IMG/VR virus record: IMGVR_UViG_3300032116_000062
Span: 1-64,000 of that record
Length of the DNA: 64,000 nt
Reading direction: 5' to 3' (one strand)
Source of the DNA: a virus
The position numbers and the translations under genes were made by a program. How positions within the stretch are numbered: position 1 is the stretch's first letter; every line of letters starts with the position of its first letter. A model generated the notes under the pieces. The model was not told the origin of the DNA. It did not search any database and saw only the letters and a program-made list of their open reading frames with translations. This document shows, piece after piece, positions 26,590 through 35,600 of this stretch.

Positions 26590-27588
26590 ATGTTAAAAAG
26601 AATACCAAAATCAGATATTAGTATTAGGCCATTCAAAGTTTACAAAGAATGGTCTTTTGATGAAACAACCGCATCGGGTTCATCCGTTTTTATTTATAGT
26701 GCAAGTGTTGGCAATGTAGTTAATGATTATGAAATCGCAAGTGTTACAAATCCAAATACAAATCAAACAATATCATACTATCCACATTCCGTTTATGGTC
26801 AATTAAGAGCACAATTTTATAACGGGAACGAAGATAATCCTTTTTTGAGATTTGGTAATAAAACAAACGAATATAATACTGATGCATCGAACAAAGAAAG
26901 ATTTTTAGGAAATGATGCAAAGGTTATATCCGTTCCTCAAATTTTAATGGGAGAGGGTATAAAAAAAGGATCGGTATCGTTGGTAAATGGTAGTACAACG
27001 TATTTGGATGATAAATACAGCAATTTAATTCAAAGTGGTAGTACACATAGAATTGGTAATGTATTTTATAGCCAAGGATTAATTGTACTAACAAGTGGAT
27101 CAAATTCAATGCTTACATCCAGTTGGGAACTATCTTATAAATCAACTGAAACTATATATGAGCATGAGTATTTATTGATTGTAAATGAAAGTGAGTTCAA
27201 TATTTCCACAAACCCATCCGCATATATAGTTGTTGGAAAAGAAACGGAAAGTTTTACGGATTCTGATGGGAAAACATTCACAGTTGTAACTAATCCTGGA
27301 GTAAAATACATAAGAAAAAAGAGTGTATTAGAAAATGGCCAAATTTTGGATTATAGATACACAGGATCAATTTCATCATCCGTAAGTAATATGTGGATAT
27401 CCGGGGGGTTTGAACACTATGATTTGAGTTCTTCGGTTGATTTAACGGGATCATTTCTTACTCCATTTATAACATCAATTGGATTGTATGATGATGATTG
27501 TGATTTGATTGCAATTGCAAAACTTCCAAAACCTATAAAATCCGAACCCGAATTTCCGATGAATTTTATTGTAAGGTTTGATACGTGA
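26590..27588 (+). CDS. Structural protein, paralogue of 25238-26494
   Basis: 332 residues from the ATG at 26590. An in-frame TTG at 26563 would lie inside the terminator T-tract and upstream of the motif, so it is rejected. The protein is beta-rich (ISIRPFKVYKEWSFDE..., LQNLTSGSNSML-like strands). The C-terminal 40 residues match those of the upstream gene, including G-L-Y-D-D-x-x-x-L-x-A-x-A-K. The shared end is probably a common docking or trimerisation domain. Confidence 0.7.
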   Translation: MLKRIPKSDISIRPFKVYKEWSFDETTASGSSVFIYSASVGNVVNDYEIASVTNPNTNQTISYYPHSVYGQLRAQFYNGNEDNPFLRFGNKTNEYNTDASNKERFLGNDAKVISVPQILMGEGIKKGSVSLVNGSTTYLDDKYSNLIQSGSTHRIGNVFYSQGLIVLTSGSNSMLTSSWELSYKSTETIYEHEYLLIVNESEFNISTNPSAYIVVGKETESFTDSDGKTFTVVTNPGVKYIRKKSVLENGQILDYRYTGSISSSVSNMWISGGFEHYDLSSSVDLTGSFLTPFITSIGLYDDDCDLIAIAKLPKPIKSEPEFPMNFIVRFDT

Positions 27589-27611
27589 TTGGGGTTTTAT
27601 TAAATAATCAT

Positions 27612-27619
27612 ATATTTAT
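27612..27619 (+). promoter_or_regulatory. ATATTTAT(T) motif (late-type variant)
   Basis: TATATTTATTATA in the gap 27589-27636, 17 bases before the ATG at 27637; one mismatch from ATATTTATA. Confidence 0.45.
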
Positions 27620-27636
27620 TATAAAAAAAGAAACTT

Positions 27637-27846
27637 ATGGCAACAATTTTAGACTTATACGCAGCACAACAATCTGCGCTTGGTGTGGATAAAATTTCAT
27701 ACGATGCAGGGGTTGCTGCAAAAACTCCGTATACTACCAATGATTTAAAAAAAGCAGATGAGCAAGTTTTATCAGCGGCAAAATTAAAAATAGGTAGAGG
27801 TGGTGAACTTAACGCTAAAAAATATAGCGATAATCCACCAAAATAA
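27637..27846 (+). CDS. Small hypothetical virion-associated protein
   Basis: 69 residues, alanine- and lysine-rich (MATILDLYAAQQSALG..., KADEQVLSAAKLKIGRGGELNAKKYSDNPPK). No domain recognised. It follows a late-type motif and precedes the endonuclease gene by nine bases. A small virion or DNA-associated protein is possible; unproven. Confidence 0.6.
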   Translation: MATILDLYAAQQSALGVDKISYDAGVAAKTPYTTNDLKKADEQVLSAAKLKIGRGGELNAKKYSDNPPK

Positions 27847-27855
27847 TTTATTTTA

Positions 27856-28272
27856 ATGGCAAAAAAAGTTACAAAAAAGAACAACTCTAAATGGGTTGCG
27901 AAGAAATATGGATTTAAGTCAGGTCTTGAAGAAAACGTTTCCAATCAAATTTCAAATAGGGGATTATCTGTCGAATATGAGTCCGAAGAAGTTCCTTATA
28001 TTATACCTGCTAGCGAACATACTTACCATCCTGATTTTAAGTTACCGAATGGTATCAGGGTAGAAACAAAAGGTAGATTTGTTCTTGCAGACAGGAAAAA
28101 ACATTTATTAGTAAAACAACAACATCCAGAGTTGGATATTCGTTTTGTTTTTACAAATTCCAAAAATAAAATAAACAAAAAATCCAAAACCACATATGCG
28201 ATGTGGTGTGAAAAGCATGGATTTAAGTACGCAGATAAAGAAATACCAGAAGAATGGTTTTTAGAACCATAA
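27856..28272 (+). CDS. Endonuclease I, Holliday-junction resolvase (T7 gp3-like)
   Basis: 138 residues, close to T7 gp3 (149). The PD-(D/E)xK active site has the same spacing as T7: E25 (SGLEE), D60 (HPDF), E70 and K72 (ETKG), against E20, D55, E65 and K67. The C-terminal part KKHLLVKQQHPELDIRFVFTNSKNKI and YAMWCEKHGFKYA is also typical. The enzyme cleaves four-way junctions and branched DNA before packaging. A T7-type resolvase in a T4-type genome replaces the T4 gp49 type. Confidence 0.9.
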   Translation: MAKKVTKKNNSKWVAKKYGFKSGLEENVSNQISNRGLSVEYESEEVPYIIPASEHTYHPDFKLPNGIRVETKGRFVLADRKKHLLVKQQHPELDIRFVFTNSKNKINKKSKTTYAMWCEKHGFKYADKEIPEEWFLEP

Positions 28273-28275
28273 AAA

Positions 28276-28307
28276 TTTGGTAATATCAAATATTTGTCGT
28301 ATGTTTG
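28276..28307 (+). promoter_or_regulatory. Host-like promoter of the primase operon
   Basis: TTTG at 28276-28279, exactly 20 bases, TATGTTTG at 28300-28307: a full match to TAnnTTTG. The GTG start codon at 28312 is only four bases further, implying a leaderless or near-leaderless message. Confidence 0.65.
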
Positions 28308-28311
28308 TTAG

Positions 28312-29253
28312 GTGTTGAAGCAGACTGATAAAAATATCGTAGTATCCACGTTGTCTAATACGTTGGGTAGTTATTCCGTATTAAAGGGTAACGAATTAGC
28401 ATTTTATTGTCCGTTTTGTAATCACCATAAACAAAAGTTGCAGGTAAACACCGAAACGCAGAAGTGGCATTGTTGGACTTGTAATAGTGGTGGTAAGAAA
28501 TTGACATCCCTACTTCGTAAACTTGATGTGGACAGGAAAACTATATCCATAATTAGAGAAATATACGGAGATAGTAATTGGACACCACAGCAAGAAGATG
28601 CCGATACAAAAGTATTCATTTCCCTTCCAAAAGAATTTATTAGTTTAGCAGAAGAACCCAAAGGATTTAATCCTGAATATAAAAATGCTATGTATTATCT
28701 CACTCAAAGAGGTATTACTATAAAAGATATAATCAAATACAATATCGGTTATTGTAAAGAGGGATTATATGCACAGAGAGTAATTATTCCTTCATATAAT
28801 TCCGATGGGTCACTTAATTATTTTATTTCTAGGTCTTACTACCCAGAAAACAAAATGAAATATAAAAACCCACCAATCAGCAAAAATGTTATATGTTTTG
28901 AATCGCAGGTAAATTGGAAAGAACCAATTATACTTTGTGAGGGTGTATTTGATGCAATCACAATCAAAAGAAATGCTATCCCACTTTTAGGTAAGTTTCC
29001 ATCTAAACAATTAGTTGAGAAAATCTTTATGAGTGGAGTAAACAATATTATTATTTCATTGGATAACGATGCAATGAATGAAGCATTGAAAGCAGCAGAA
29101 TATTTCCGTAAGAATGGAATAAATGTAAAGATGATGTATCTAAAAGATAAAGATGCTGCCGATATGGGATATGAAAAATTTTATGAAGAATTAAATAAAA
29201 CAACAGAATTTAATAGTGAGGAATTACTATTGGCAAAAATAAATCAATTATGA
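28312..29253 (+). CDS. gp61: DNA primase (T4 gp61-like, zinc finger plus Toprim)
   Basis: 313 residues from the GTG at 28312 (a TTG follows at 28315; no ATG lies nearby). The zinc-binding domain has C33-x2-C36 and C54-x2-C57 (FYCPFCNHH, HCWTCNSGG). The Toprim domain has ILCEGVFDAI near 207-216 (metal-binding Glu) and SLDNDA near 248-253. The enzyme makes RNA primers on the lagging strand. It overlaps the Mre11-Rad50 fusion by four bases and follows a strong host-like promoter, fitting early/middle expression. Confidence 0.9.
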   Translation: MLKQTDKNIVVSTLSNTLGSYSVLKGNELAFYCPFCNHHKQKLQVNTETQKWHCWTCNSGGKKLTSLLRKLDVDRKTISIIREIYGDSNWTPQQEDADTKVFISLPKEFISLAEEPKGFNPEYKNAMYYLTQRGITIKDIIKYNIGYCKEGLYAQRVIIPSYNSDGSLNYFISRSYYPENKMKYKNPPISKNVICFESQVNWKEPIILCEGVFDAITIKRNAIPLLGKFPSKQLVEKIFMSGVNNIIISLDNDAMNEALKAAEYFRKNGINVKMMYLKDKDAADMGYEKFYEELNKTTEFNSEELLLAKINQL

Positions 29254-32200
29254 AATTAAAAAGAATTTACCACATTGCCGATGTACATATTCGTAATGTC
29301 AAAAGACACAAAGAGTATAGACAAGTATTTGAAAAGATGTTTGAAGAAATCCGTAAAAGAGGAACGGAAGATTCAATAATTTATTTAGCAGGCGATATTG
29401 CACATGCTAAATTGGAAATGTCTCCTGAATTATTAAAGGAGATTAGTTGGTTATTTACCGAATGTTCTAAATTATGTGAAACTATTCTTATTACGGGTAA
29501 CCACGATTGTAATATGAACAATTTGGATAGATTGGATGTTCTTACACCAATTGTAGAAGCATTGGATTTACCAAACTTTCATTATTTGAGAGATACACAG
29601 GTCTATTCTATTGGTGGAGTTGATTTTTCCGTATTCTCTATCTTTGATAATAAAGATAATTGGATTACCGCAGATAAAATGTTTGGTAATAAAAAGATTG
29701 CATTATTTCACGGACCAGTTGATAACTCAATGACAGATGTGGGGTATGTTGTAAGTAGTAGACACTTTACAACGGATATATTTGATGGGTTTGATTTGGC
29801 TTTATTAGGTGATATTCACAAAAGACAAGAAATGATTAGTCCGAAAGGATGTAAGGTTGTATATGCCGGTTCGTTGGTTCAACAAAACTTTGGTGAGACA
29901 TTAGATAAGCACGGATTCCTTGTTTGGGATTTAGATACTATGACATACGAAGCAGTGGATATTCCAAATGATTACGGATACTACACTTTGGATGTTGATA
30001 ACGGATTTGTGCCGGTTGTAAACGATATGCCGAAGCATGCCCGATTGAGAGTTCGTTTATCTAACACAGATACTGCAGATACGAAGAAAGTTCTAACGCA
30101 AATAAAGATGCTGTATGGTATTGAGGATTTAACACTAATTAGAACGGATTCTCTTTCTAAAGTAAAGACGGGAAATAGGCAAGGTAAATTGGAGTTTGAA
30201 GATATTACGGATGTAAATCACCAAAACTCACTAATACAAGATTATGTGAAACGAATGATGCCATTTGTGACTAATTCGGACTTAGCAGAATTGGAAACAA
30301 TAAACAGAGATATAAATAGTAGGATAGTATTGGATGATGTGGCAAAAAATATACAATGGAAACCTATTAAGTTTACATTCAGTAATATGTTTTCATATGG
30401 TGAAGATAATGTTATCAACTTTAATAAACTAAATGGATTGATGGGATTATTCGCACCAAATGCATCAGGTAAATCATCACTATTTGATTCAATCTCTTTC
30501 TGTCTTTACGATAAGAGTAGTAGAGCATTCAAAGCGGCAAATATAATGAACAATCGTAAATCCGATTTTTATTGCCAATTGGATTTTGAAGTAGAGGGTG
30601 TAGAGTATCATATCCGCAGAGAAGCCCGTACAATTAATAAGGGAAAGAACGTAAAAGTGGATGTTCAATTCTGGAGAGTAGTTGATGGTATTGCAGAATC
30701 TTTAAATGGAACAGAGAGGCGAGATACCAACGCAATCATTGAGCAATATGTGGGAACATACGAAGATTTTGTTCTTACTGCATTGAGTTTACAAGGTAAT
30801 AATGCTCTATTCATTGATAAATCCCAAAGTGAGAGAAAGGATTTGTTAGCACAATTTATGGGATTGAATATCTTTGACAAGTTGTATGATACAGCAGTTG
30901 AAGATATTAGAGAAGTAAGTGTACTTATCAAAAATTTTAAGAAAACCGACTTTACGACGGAACTGGCCGAAAAGGGTAAACTCATTAAACAAAAGAAAGA
31001 TGAATTAAAAGATTTACAATCGAAATTAGATACGGAAACAAAAACTAAATTAGGTATTGAAAATACTATATTAGATTTAACAAGAAAACTCACTCCGATA
31101 GATTCTAATTTGGACTTACCAACATTAGAAGAAAAAAGAAAATCAATTTCAAAACAAATTACCGATTTAGAAAAGGAGTATGATACAAAAGAAACGAAAA
31201 TAGAAGAATATAAACAACTAATTTCAGAATTATCCCAATCAATAGATATGATGGGTGATATGGAAGTATCGCACACTGCGTATACCGAAAAATTGAATGA
31301 GTATAAAGTTGAAAAACAAAAGCTAGAGTTATTAGAAGTTAAATTAAATGCAAACAAAGATAAACTTTCACATTTAGAAAAACACGAATACGATCCTAAT
31401 TGTAAGTTTTGTATGAATAATGTGTTTGTAAAGGATGCGTTAAAAACCAAAGAGGAATTAGAACAGCAACAAACGGAATATGATGAATTAGAAACAAATG
31501 TTAATGTTATTAATGGTGTTATTAATGATTTTGGTAATATAGAAGAAAATTACAAAGGATATATTGAAATAAAAAACAAATATTCAAAAGGAAAAGTAAT
31601 ATTAGAAAAAGCGGAAGCTGAATTGAAGGGGTTGGAAACAAAAGAAGAATTATTACAAACTCAATTAGATAAAGTAGAAGAAGATATTGACAAGTACTAT
31701 GAAAACGAAGATACAATTGAAAGTAATAAGGATTTGGAATTGGAGATAAAAGAACAGGAATCACTAAAGAGGAAAATTGAAGGGGTAATACGAGATTTCA
31801 ATAAAGTAATAACCGACACAAATGGTTCTATTGCGCAATTACAATCGTTTATAGACAACATCAAAGGTAAGATGGATGAAGTTAAGGACTTGGAAGAAAA
31901 GAACCGCCTATACACCTATTATTTGGATGCTGTGAAGCGTGATGGAGTTCCATACGAACTTATTTCAAAGGCACTTCCTGTAATACAGAATGAAGTAAAT
32001 AATATTTTAGGACAAGTGGTAGATTTTGGTGTTGTAATGGAAGTGGATGGCAAAAATATCAATGCAAAAATTGTGTATGAGGATCAGGAGTGGGCATTAG
32101 AAATGTGTAGTGGTATGGAGAAGTTTATTAGTGGTCTGGCAATTAGAGTTGCGCTGATAAACATATGTGGTTTACCTCGTCCAAACTTCTTGGTAATCGA

Positions 32201-32378
32201 TGAAGGATTTGGGACATTAGATAGTGATAATCTTTCATCCCTATTTGGTATGATGCAATATCTTAAAACTCAATTTGATTTTATATGGGTAATTTCCCAT
32301 TTAGATGCTATGAGAGATATAGTCGATGGACTTATAGAAATAAAAAAAGAAAATGGATTTAGTAAGATTGATTTTTAA
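29250..32378 (+). CDS. gp47/gp46: Fused Mre11-Rad50 recombination nuclease (gp47-gp46 fusion)
   Basis: 1,042 residues. Residues 1-340 form a calcineurin-type phosphodiesterase (Mre11/SbcD/gp47): D11-x-H13, GD49, GNH (84-85)D, FH154G and LGDIH near 189. Residues about 370-1042 are Rad50/SbcC/gp46: Walker A NASGKSS near 405, long coiled coils around a C-x-x-C zinc hook (718/721), signature CSGMEK near 953, Walker B FLVIDEG near 981 and H-loop SHLD. T4 makes two proteins; here one uninterrupted frame encodes both. It processes DNA ends for recombination-dependent replication. Confidence 0.95.
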   Translation: MKLKRIYHIADVHIRNVKRHKEYRQVFEKMFEEIRKRGTEDSIIYLAGDIAHAKLEMSPELLKEISWLFTECSKLCETILITGNHDCNMNNLDRLDVLTPIVEALDLPNFHYLRDTQVYSIGGVDFSVFSIFDNKDNWITADKMFGNKKIALFHGPVDNSMTDVGYVVSSRHFTTDIFDGFDLALLGDIHKRQEMISPKGCKVVYAGSLVQQNFGETLDKHGFLVWDLDTMTYEAVDIPNDYGYYTLDVDNGFVPVVNDMPKHARLRVRLSNTDTADTKKVLTQIKMLYGIEDLTLIRTDSLSKVKTGNRQGKLEFEDITDVNHQNSLIQDYVKRMMPFVTNSDLAELETINRDINSRIVLDDVAKNIQWKPIKFTFSNMFSYGEDNVINFNKLNGLMGLFAPNASGKSSLFDSISFCLYDKSSRAFKAANIMNNRKSDFYCQLDFEVEGVEYHIRREARTINKGKNVKVDVQFWRVVDGIAESLNGTERRDTNAIIEQYVGTYEDFVLTALSLQGNNALFIDKSQSERKDLLAQFMGLNIFDKLYDTAVEDIREVSVLIKNFKKTDFTTELAEKGKLIKQKKDELKDLQSKLDTETKTKLGIENTILDLTRKLTPIDSNLDLPTLEEKRKSISKQITDLEKEYDTKETKIEEYKQLISELSQSIDMMGDMEVSHTAYTEKLNEYKVEKQKLELLEVKLNANKDKLSHLEKHEYDPNCKFCMNNVFVKDALKTKEELEQQQTEYDELETNVNVINGVINDFGNIEENYKGYIEIKNKYSKGKVILEKAEAELKGLETKEELLQTQLDKVEEDIDKYYENEDTIESNKDLELEIKEQESLKRKIEGVIRDFNKVITDTNGSIAQLQSFIDNIKGKMDEVKDLEEKNRLYTYYLDAVKRDGVPYELISKALPVIQNEVNNILGQVVDFGVVMEVDGKNINAKIVYEDQEWALEMCSGMEKFISGLAIRVALINICGLPRPNFLVIDEGFGTLDSDNLSSLFGMMQYLKTQFDFIWVISHLDAMRDIVDGLIEIKKENGFSKIDF

Positions 32379-32544
32379 CACTAACTTTATCGGCCTTCAA
32401 CACACTTGATGGAGTTTTTGTAACACCTATGTGTTTTTTAATCAGATTCTCTACTAAACTTCCCATTTTAAACCCATGTTCTTCACAATAATTTTTGAGA
32501 AGTTCGTGGGTTTCTTTTTTTATCTGTAACATTGCGTATTTCAT
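32359..32544 (-). CDS. Small ribbon-helix-helix-like DNA-binding protein
   Basis: 61 residues on the - strand. The first 40 residues have the MetJ/Arc-like pattern: a short strand (YAMLQIKKET), helix (HELLKNYCEEHG) and second helix (MGSLVENLIKKHI), followed by a basic tail. Likely a dimeric repressor. It converges on the Rad50 fusion, with the two 3' ends overlapping by 20 bases. A variant late-type motif lies upstream on its own strand. It may regulate the divergent fibre gene whose start is 88 bases away (inference). Confidence 0.65.
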   Translation of the reverse strand: MKYAMLQIKKETHELLKNYCEEHGFKMGSLVENLIKKHIGVTKTPSSVLKADKVSVKNQSY

Positions 32545-32582
32545 AACCTTTAGTTTTCTTTAGTATTTATTAGTTTTCTATA

Positions 32583-32591
32583 CATAAATAT
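32583..32591 (-). promoter_or_regulatory. ATATTTATG motif (late-type variant), - strand
   Basis: On the - strand ATATTTATG, 38 bases before the ATG at 32544. It stands back to back with the + strand motif at 32611, repeating the divergent arrangement at 3304/3419. Confidence 0.35.
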
Positions 32592-32610
32592 ATAACATTT
32601 AAATAAATGA

Positions 32611-32619
32611 ATATTTATA
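32611..32619 (+). promoter_or_regulatory. ATATTTATA motif (late-type) of the fibre gene
   Basis: Exact ATATTTATA, 12 bases before the ATG of the 1,910-residue fibre gene at 32632. Confidence 0.65.
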
Positions 32620-32631
32620 GAAAACGCAAAA

Positions 32632-35600
32632 ATGGCGATTCTTAAAAAAACATTATTTCCTGAAGATTTAGAAAAGTATAAAGTATTAATAGAGGATACG
32701 GATCCTGATAGTAGATATTTTAGAATAAGTGAACTGGATGATACATTTACAGGAGGAAAAAATGCGTTTTTAATACAGGGTTCTGAAGAGTTAGTTGCTG
32801 ATACGATTGTAAAAATTGAAATAAAAGATTCTTTAGGAAATATAATTTATCACGAACCAGGAGAAGGTATACCAGAATACTATGAGGGGGTTTCAAAAGT
32901 TGTAGCAGTTTATATATACCCAGATACGTTATTCGGTCCATGTACTATAACAATACTTGGAGAACTTAAAGAATATGAAACTATAAATGGTTTAAAAGTT
33001 CCTGTTCCATTTGAATGGCAAAATAAGTATAATGTTAGGTGGCAAAAAACTGTGAATGTAAATCCACTTTTATCAAATACTACAAAAGTTAGATTTTATC
33101 GTAGGCCAAAGGTTGATATAACTGAATCAATACTTCCGATTTATAACAGAAGTGTTGATAGAAAAACAATATCAGGATCAGTTGATGGAATTGCAATCAG
33201 TCCAATTGAAGGTGAAGATTATAAAAGTTTTAAAGGAATATTACAATATAATTTAGAGATAACAAATAATGCAAATTTATCTCAATCAATGGAAGGTGAA
33301 ATAATAACCATAAATGGGTTATCAAAAGAATATTCACCAACTATAACAGATATTACTACTAATAAAAAATGTTTAGTAAATATCCCATATTATATAACTT
33401 CTTCTTTCTATCCAAACTATGAAAGTGTAACATCATTTGCATCGGCATCTTACACAATGTCGTATGATGAACAGATACTTTTTACAAATTCAAATGTTAG
33501 TTCATCTTTTGCAAGGATTAAGATAACAGATTTAGAAACATTTGCCGGCGATGCAAGTAGAATAAAAATTTATGCAAAAAGCCGTAACTCTTTGGGAGAT
33601 TACGAATTGTTGGAAGATATTCAATTAGAAAGTAATGAATTATTAATTACCGATGAATTTAATAATGAATTAAATGTAAGAACAGGAATTTTTTCGCAAC
33701 AAATTTTAGACAACTTTTGGGTTACGCAATCATTAGAATCGGTAGTTAATTTATCATTGGATAATGAATTGTTATTTCAATCTGCAAAATTAGAAAGAAG
33801 TTCACCAATATCATCATCGACTGGATTATTTAAATTTTATTCATCGCAATCATTAGATTTTACAAAATTTACCGAATATCAATTGGATTTTACACCATTG
33901 TTAAGTTCATCTGATGGTTTGGCTAAAATAGAAATATATGCTAGTGGTTCTGCATTCGTTGATACCGATGTTGCGACAGATAATGGTAAATTATTAGGAA
34001 GTATAGAAACAACAAAAAATTTTACAAGATTTGATAAACAACAAATTAATTTTAATCCTGATTCCAACGGAACCGGAAATTTAGTTTTTTTAGTAAAAAA
34101 TGGAGATTGGCAAATATCGAATATTGCATTGAGGGCGGCCGAAGAATCTTCTTTTTCACCAAATGAAGTTACTTTAATAGCAAATGTACCTACAAGAATT
34201 AATAATGAAACGTTTGATTTTAGAGTAGAAATATATGATATTAATAATAATTACATTCCTGTAAAAATTGAAAAATCGTATACTTTTACCGGTGGAAACG
34301 ATTTATTAATCAATAGGAATTTGGAAGTAAACGTATCAAATAATTCATTTAATTTTAATACAGCATCCGCATTCCCATCTACTATCTTAATAGATTATTT
34401 TAAAACAGCTTTAACAGGTGCAGTATCATTTTACTCATCTGCGGTAGATACAACAGGTGCAGAAATTACAATTGGTGATTTAAATCCATCTACAAATTAT
34501 CCTGGATTTTTAATAGATGTGGATTCCGATACTAAACAACTTACTTTAGAAAATTTTACAGCATCTTTAGCATCAAAAACGGTTGGTGCAATATATTACA
34601 CAGCAAGTTGTGAAAATATAAATAGATATTTTACCATATTCAGAATAGATCAGGGTGCACCATCTTATTTATTTTACGCAACTGCTGATAAAAATAATTT
34701 TACATTTAATCCAGACTACTATTATAAATCTGTTGTTGATAACGATTATATTGATATTAGATTGGTGCAGCAAAACTTACCTGCAATTTTACCGCCAAAT
34801 AGTTTAAGTATATATTCGGCATCCTTATCAGGTCCAATTGTTGGTGGTGGTAAATATACCGCACCTTTACATTATGTTGGTGGTATAGGAAATGCATCTA
34901 TATATCGACTATATGTCACATCATCTGCACATCAATCATACCCTACGGGCGATGGTTATTATTTTGATCTTGGACAATCTACATATGATTTCGAATTAGT
35001 GACATCCGATGGAACGTTTACATCATCTGTGACGGTCGATGCGATTGAGAGAGGTGCAACTGCACCTATTATAAATATTTCAAATGAGAATGTATCTTTA
35101 CCTGCAACATCTACCGGAGTTATAGCTCCTGCCGCATATTCGGCCACAACGGGATCTATATCTGTAAAAGTTGTTGATAGAACTATAAATTACGCATCAC
35201 CGATAACAAATGATGCATTCAGTGCTTCAGTAAAACAATCATCAGGTGTAAGTGGTGCTAATATAAATTCAAATGCACAATATTCTATAACTCAACTGAA
35301 TTCCGATAGTGGTAGTATTACATTAGAAATTGAATATAAAAATAGTAGAGGTAGTAGTAGTTTATTTGAAAAAGAAATAAACTATATAAAAAATAAAAAT
35401 GCAGTACCAAACGTAATGATTGTTGCAACACCACAAGCACAGGCGGTACTTGCTGATCAATATGGTACACAGGCGGGTACATTATCAAATGTTACAATTG
35501 ATGCTTTGGAAGGAAATACGAGTAGATTTACATCAATGGTTATTGCATCTACTTCAGGATTTTCAACTCCACCAACCGTTAGTGGTCAAACTTTAACAAT

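Noticed and set aside
30665-31450. 261-residue frame on the - strand inside the Mre11-Rad50 gene
   Set aside because: It is the antisense shadow of the coiled-coil region; serine/leucine/phenylalanine-rich with no motif, no promoter and full overlap with a well-supported gene.
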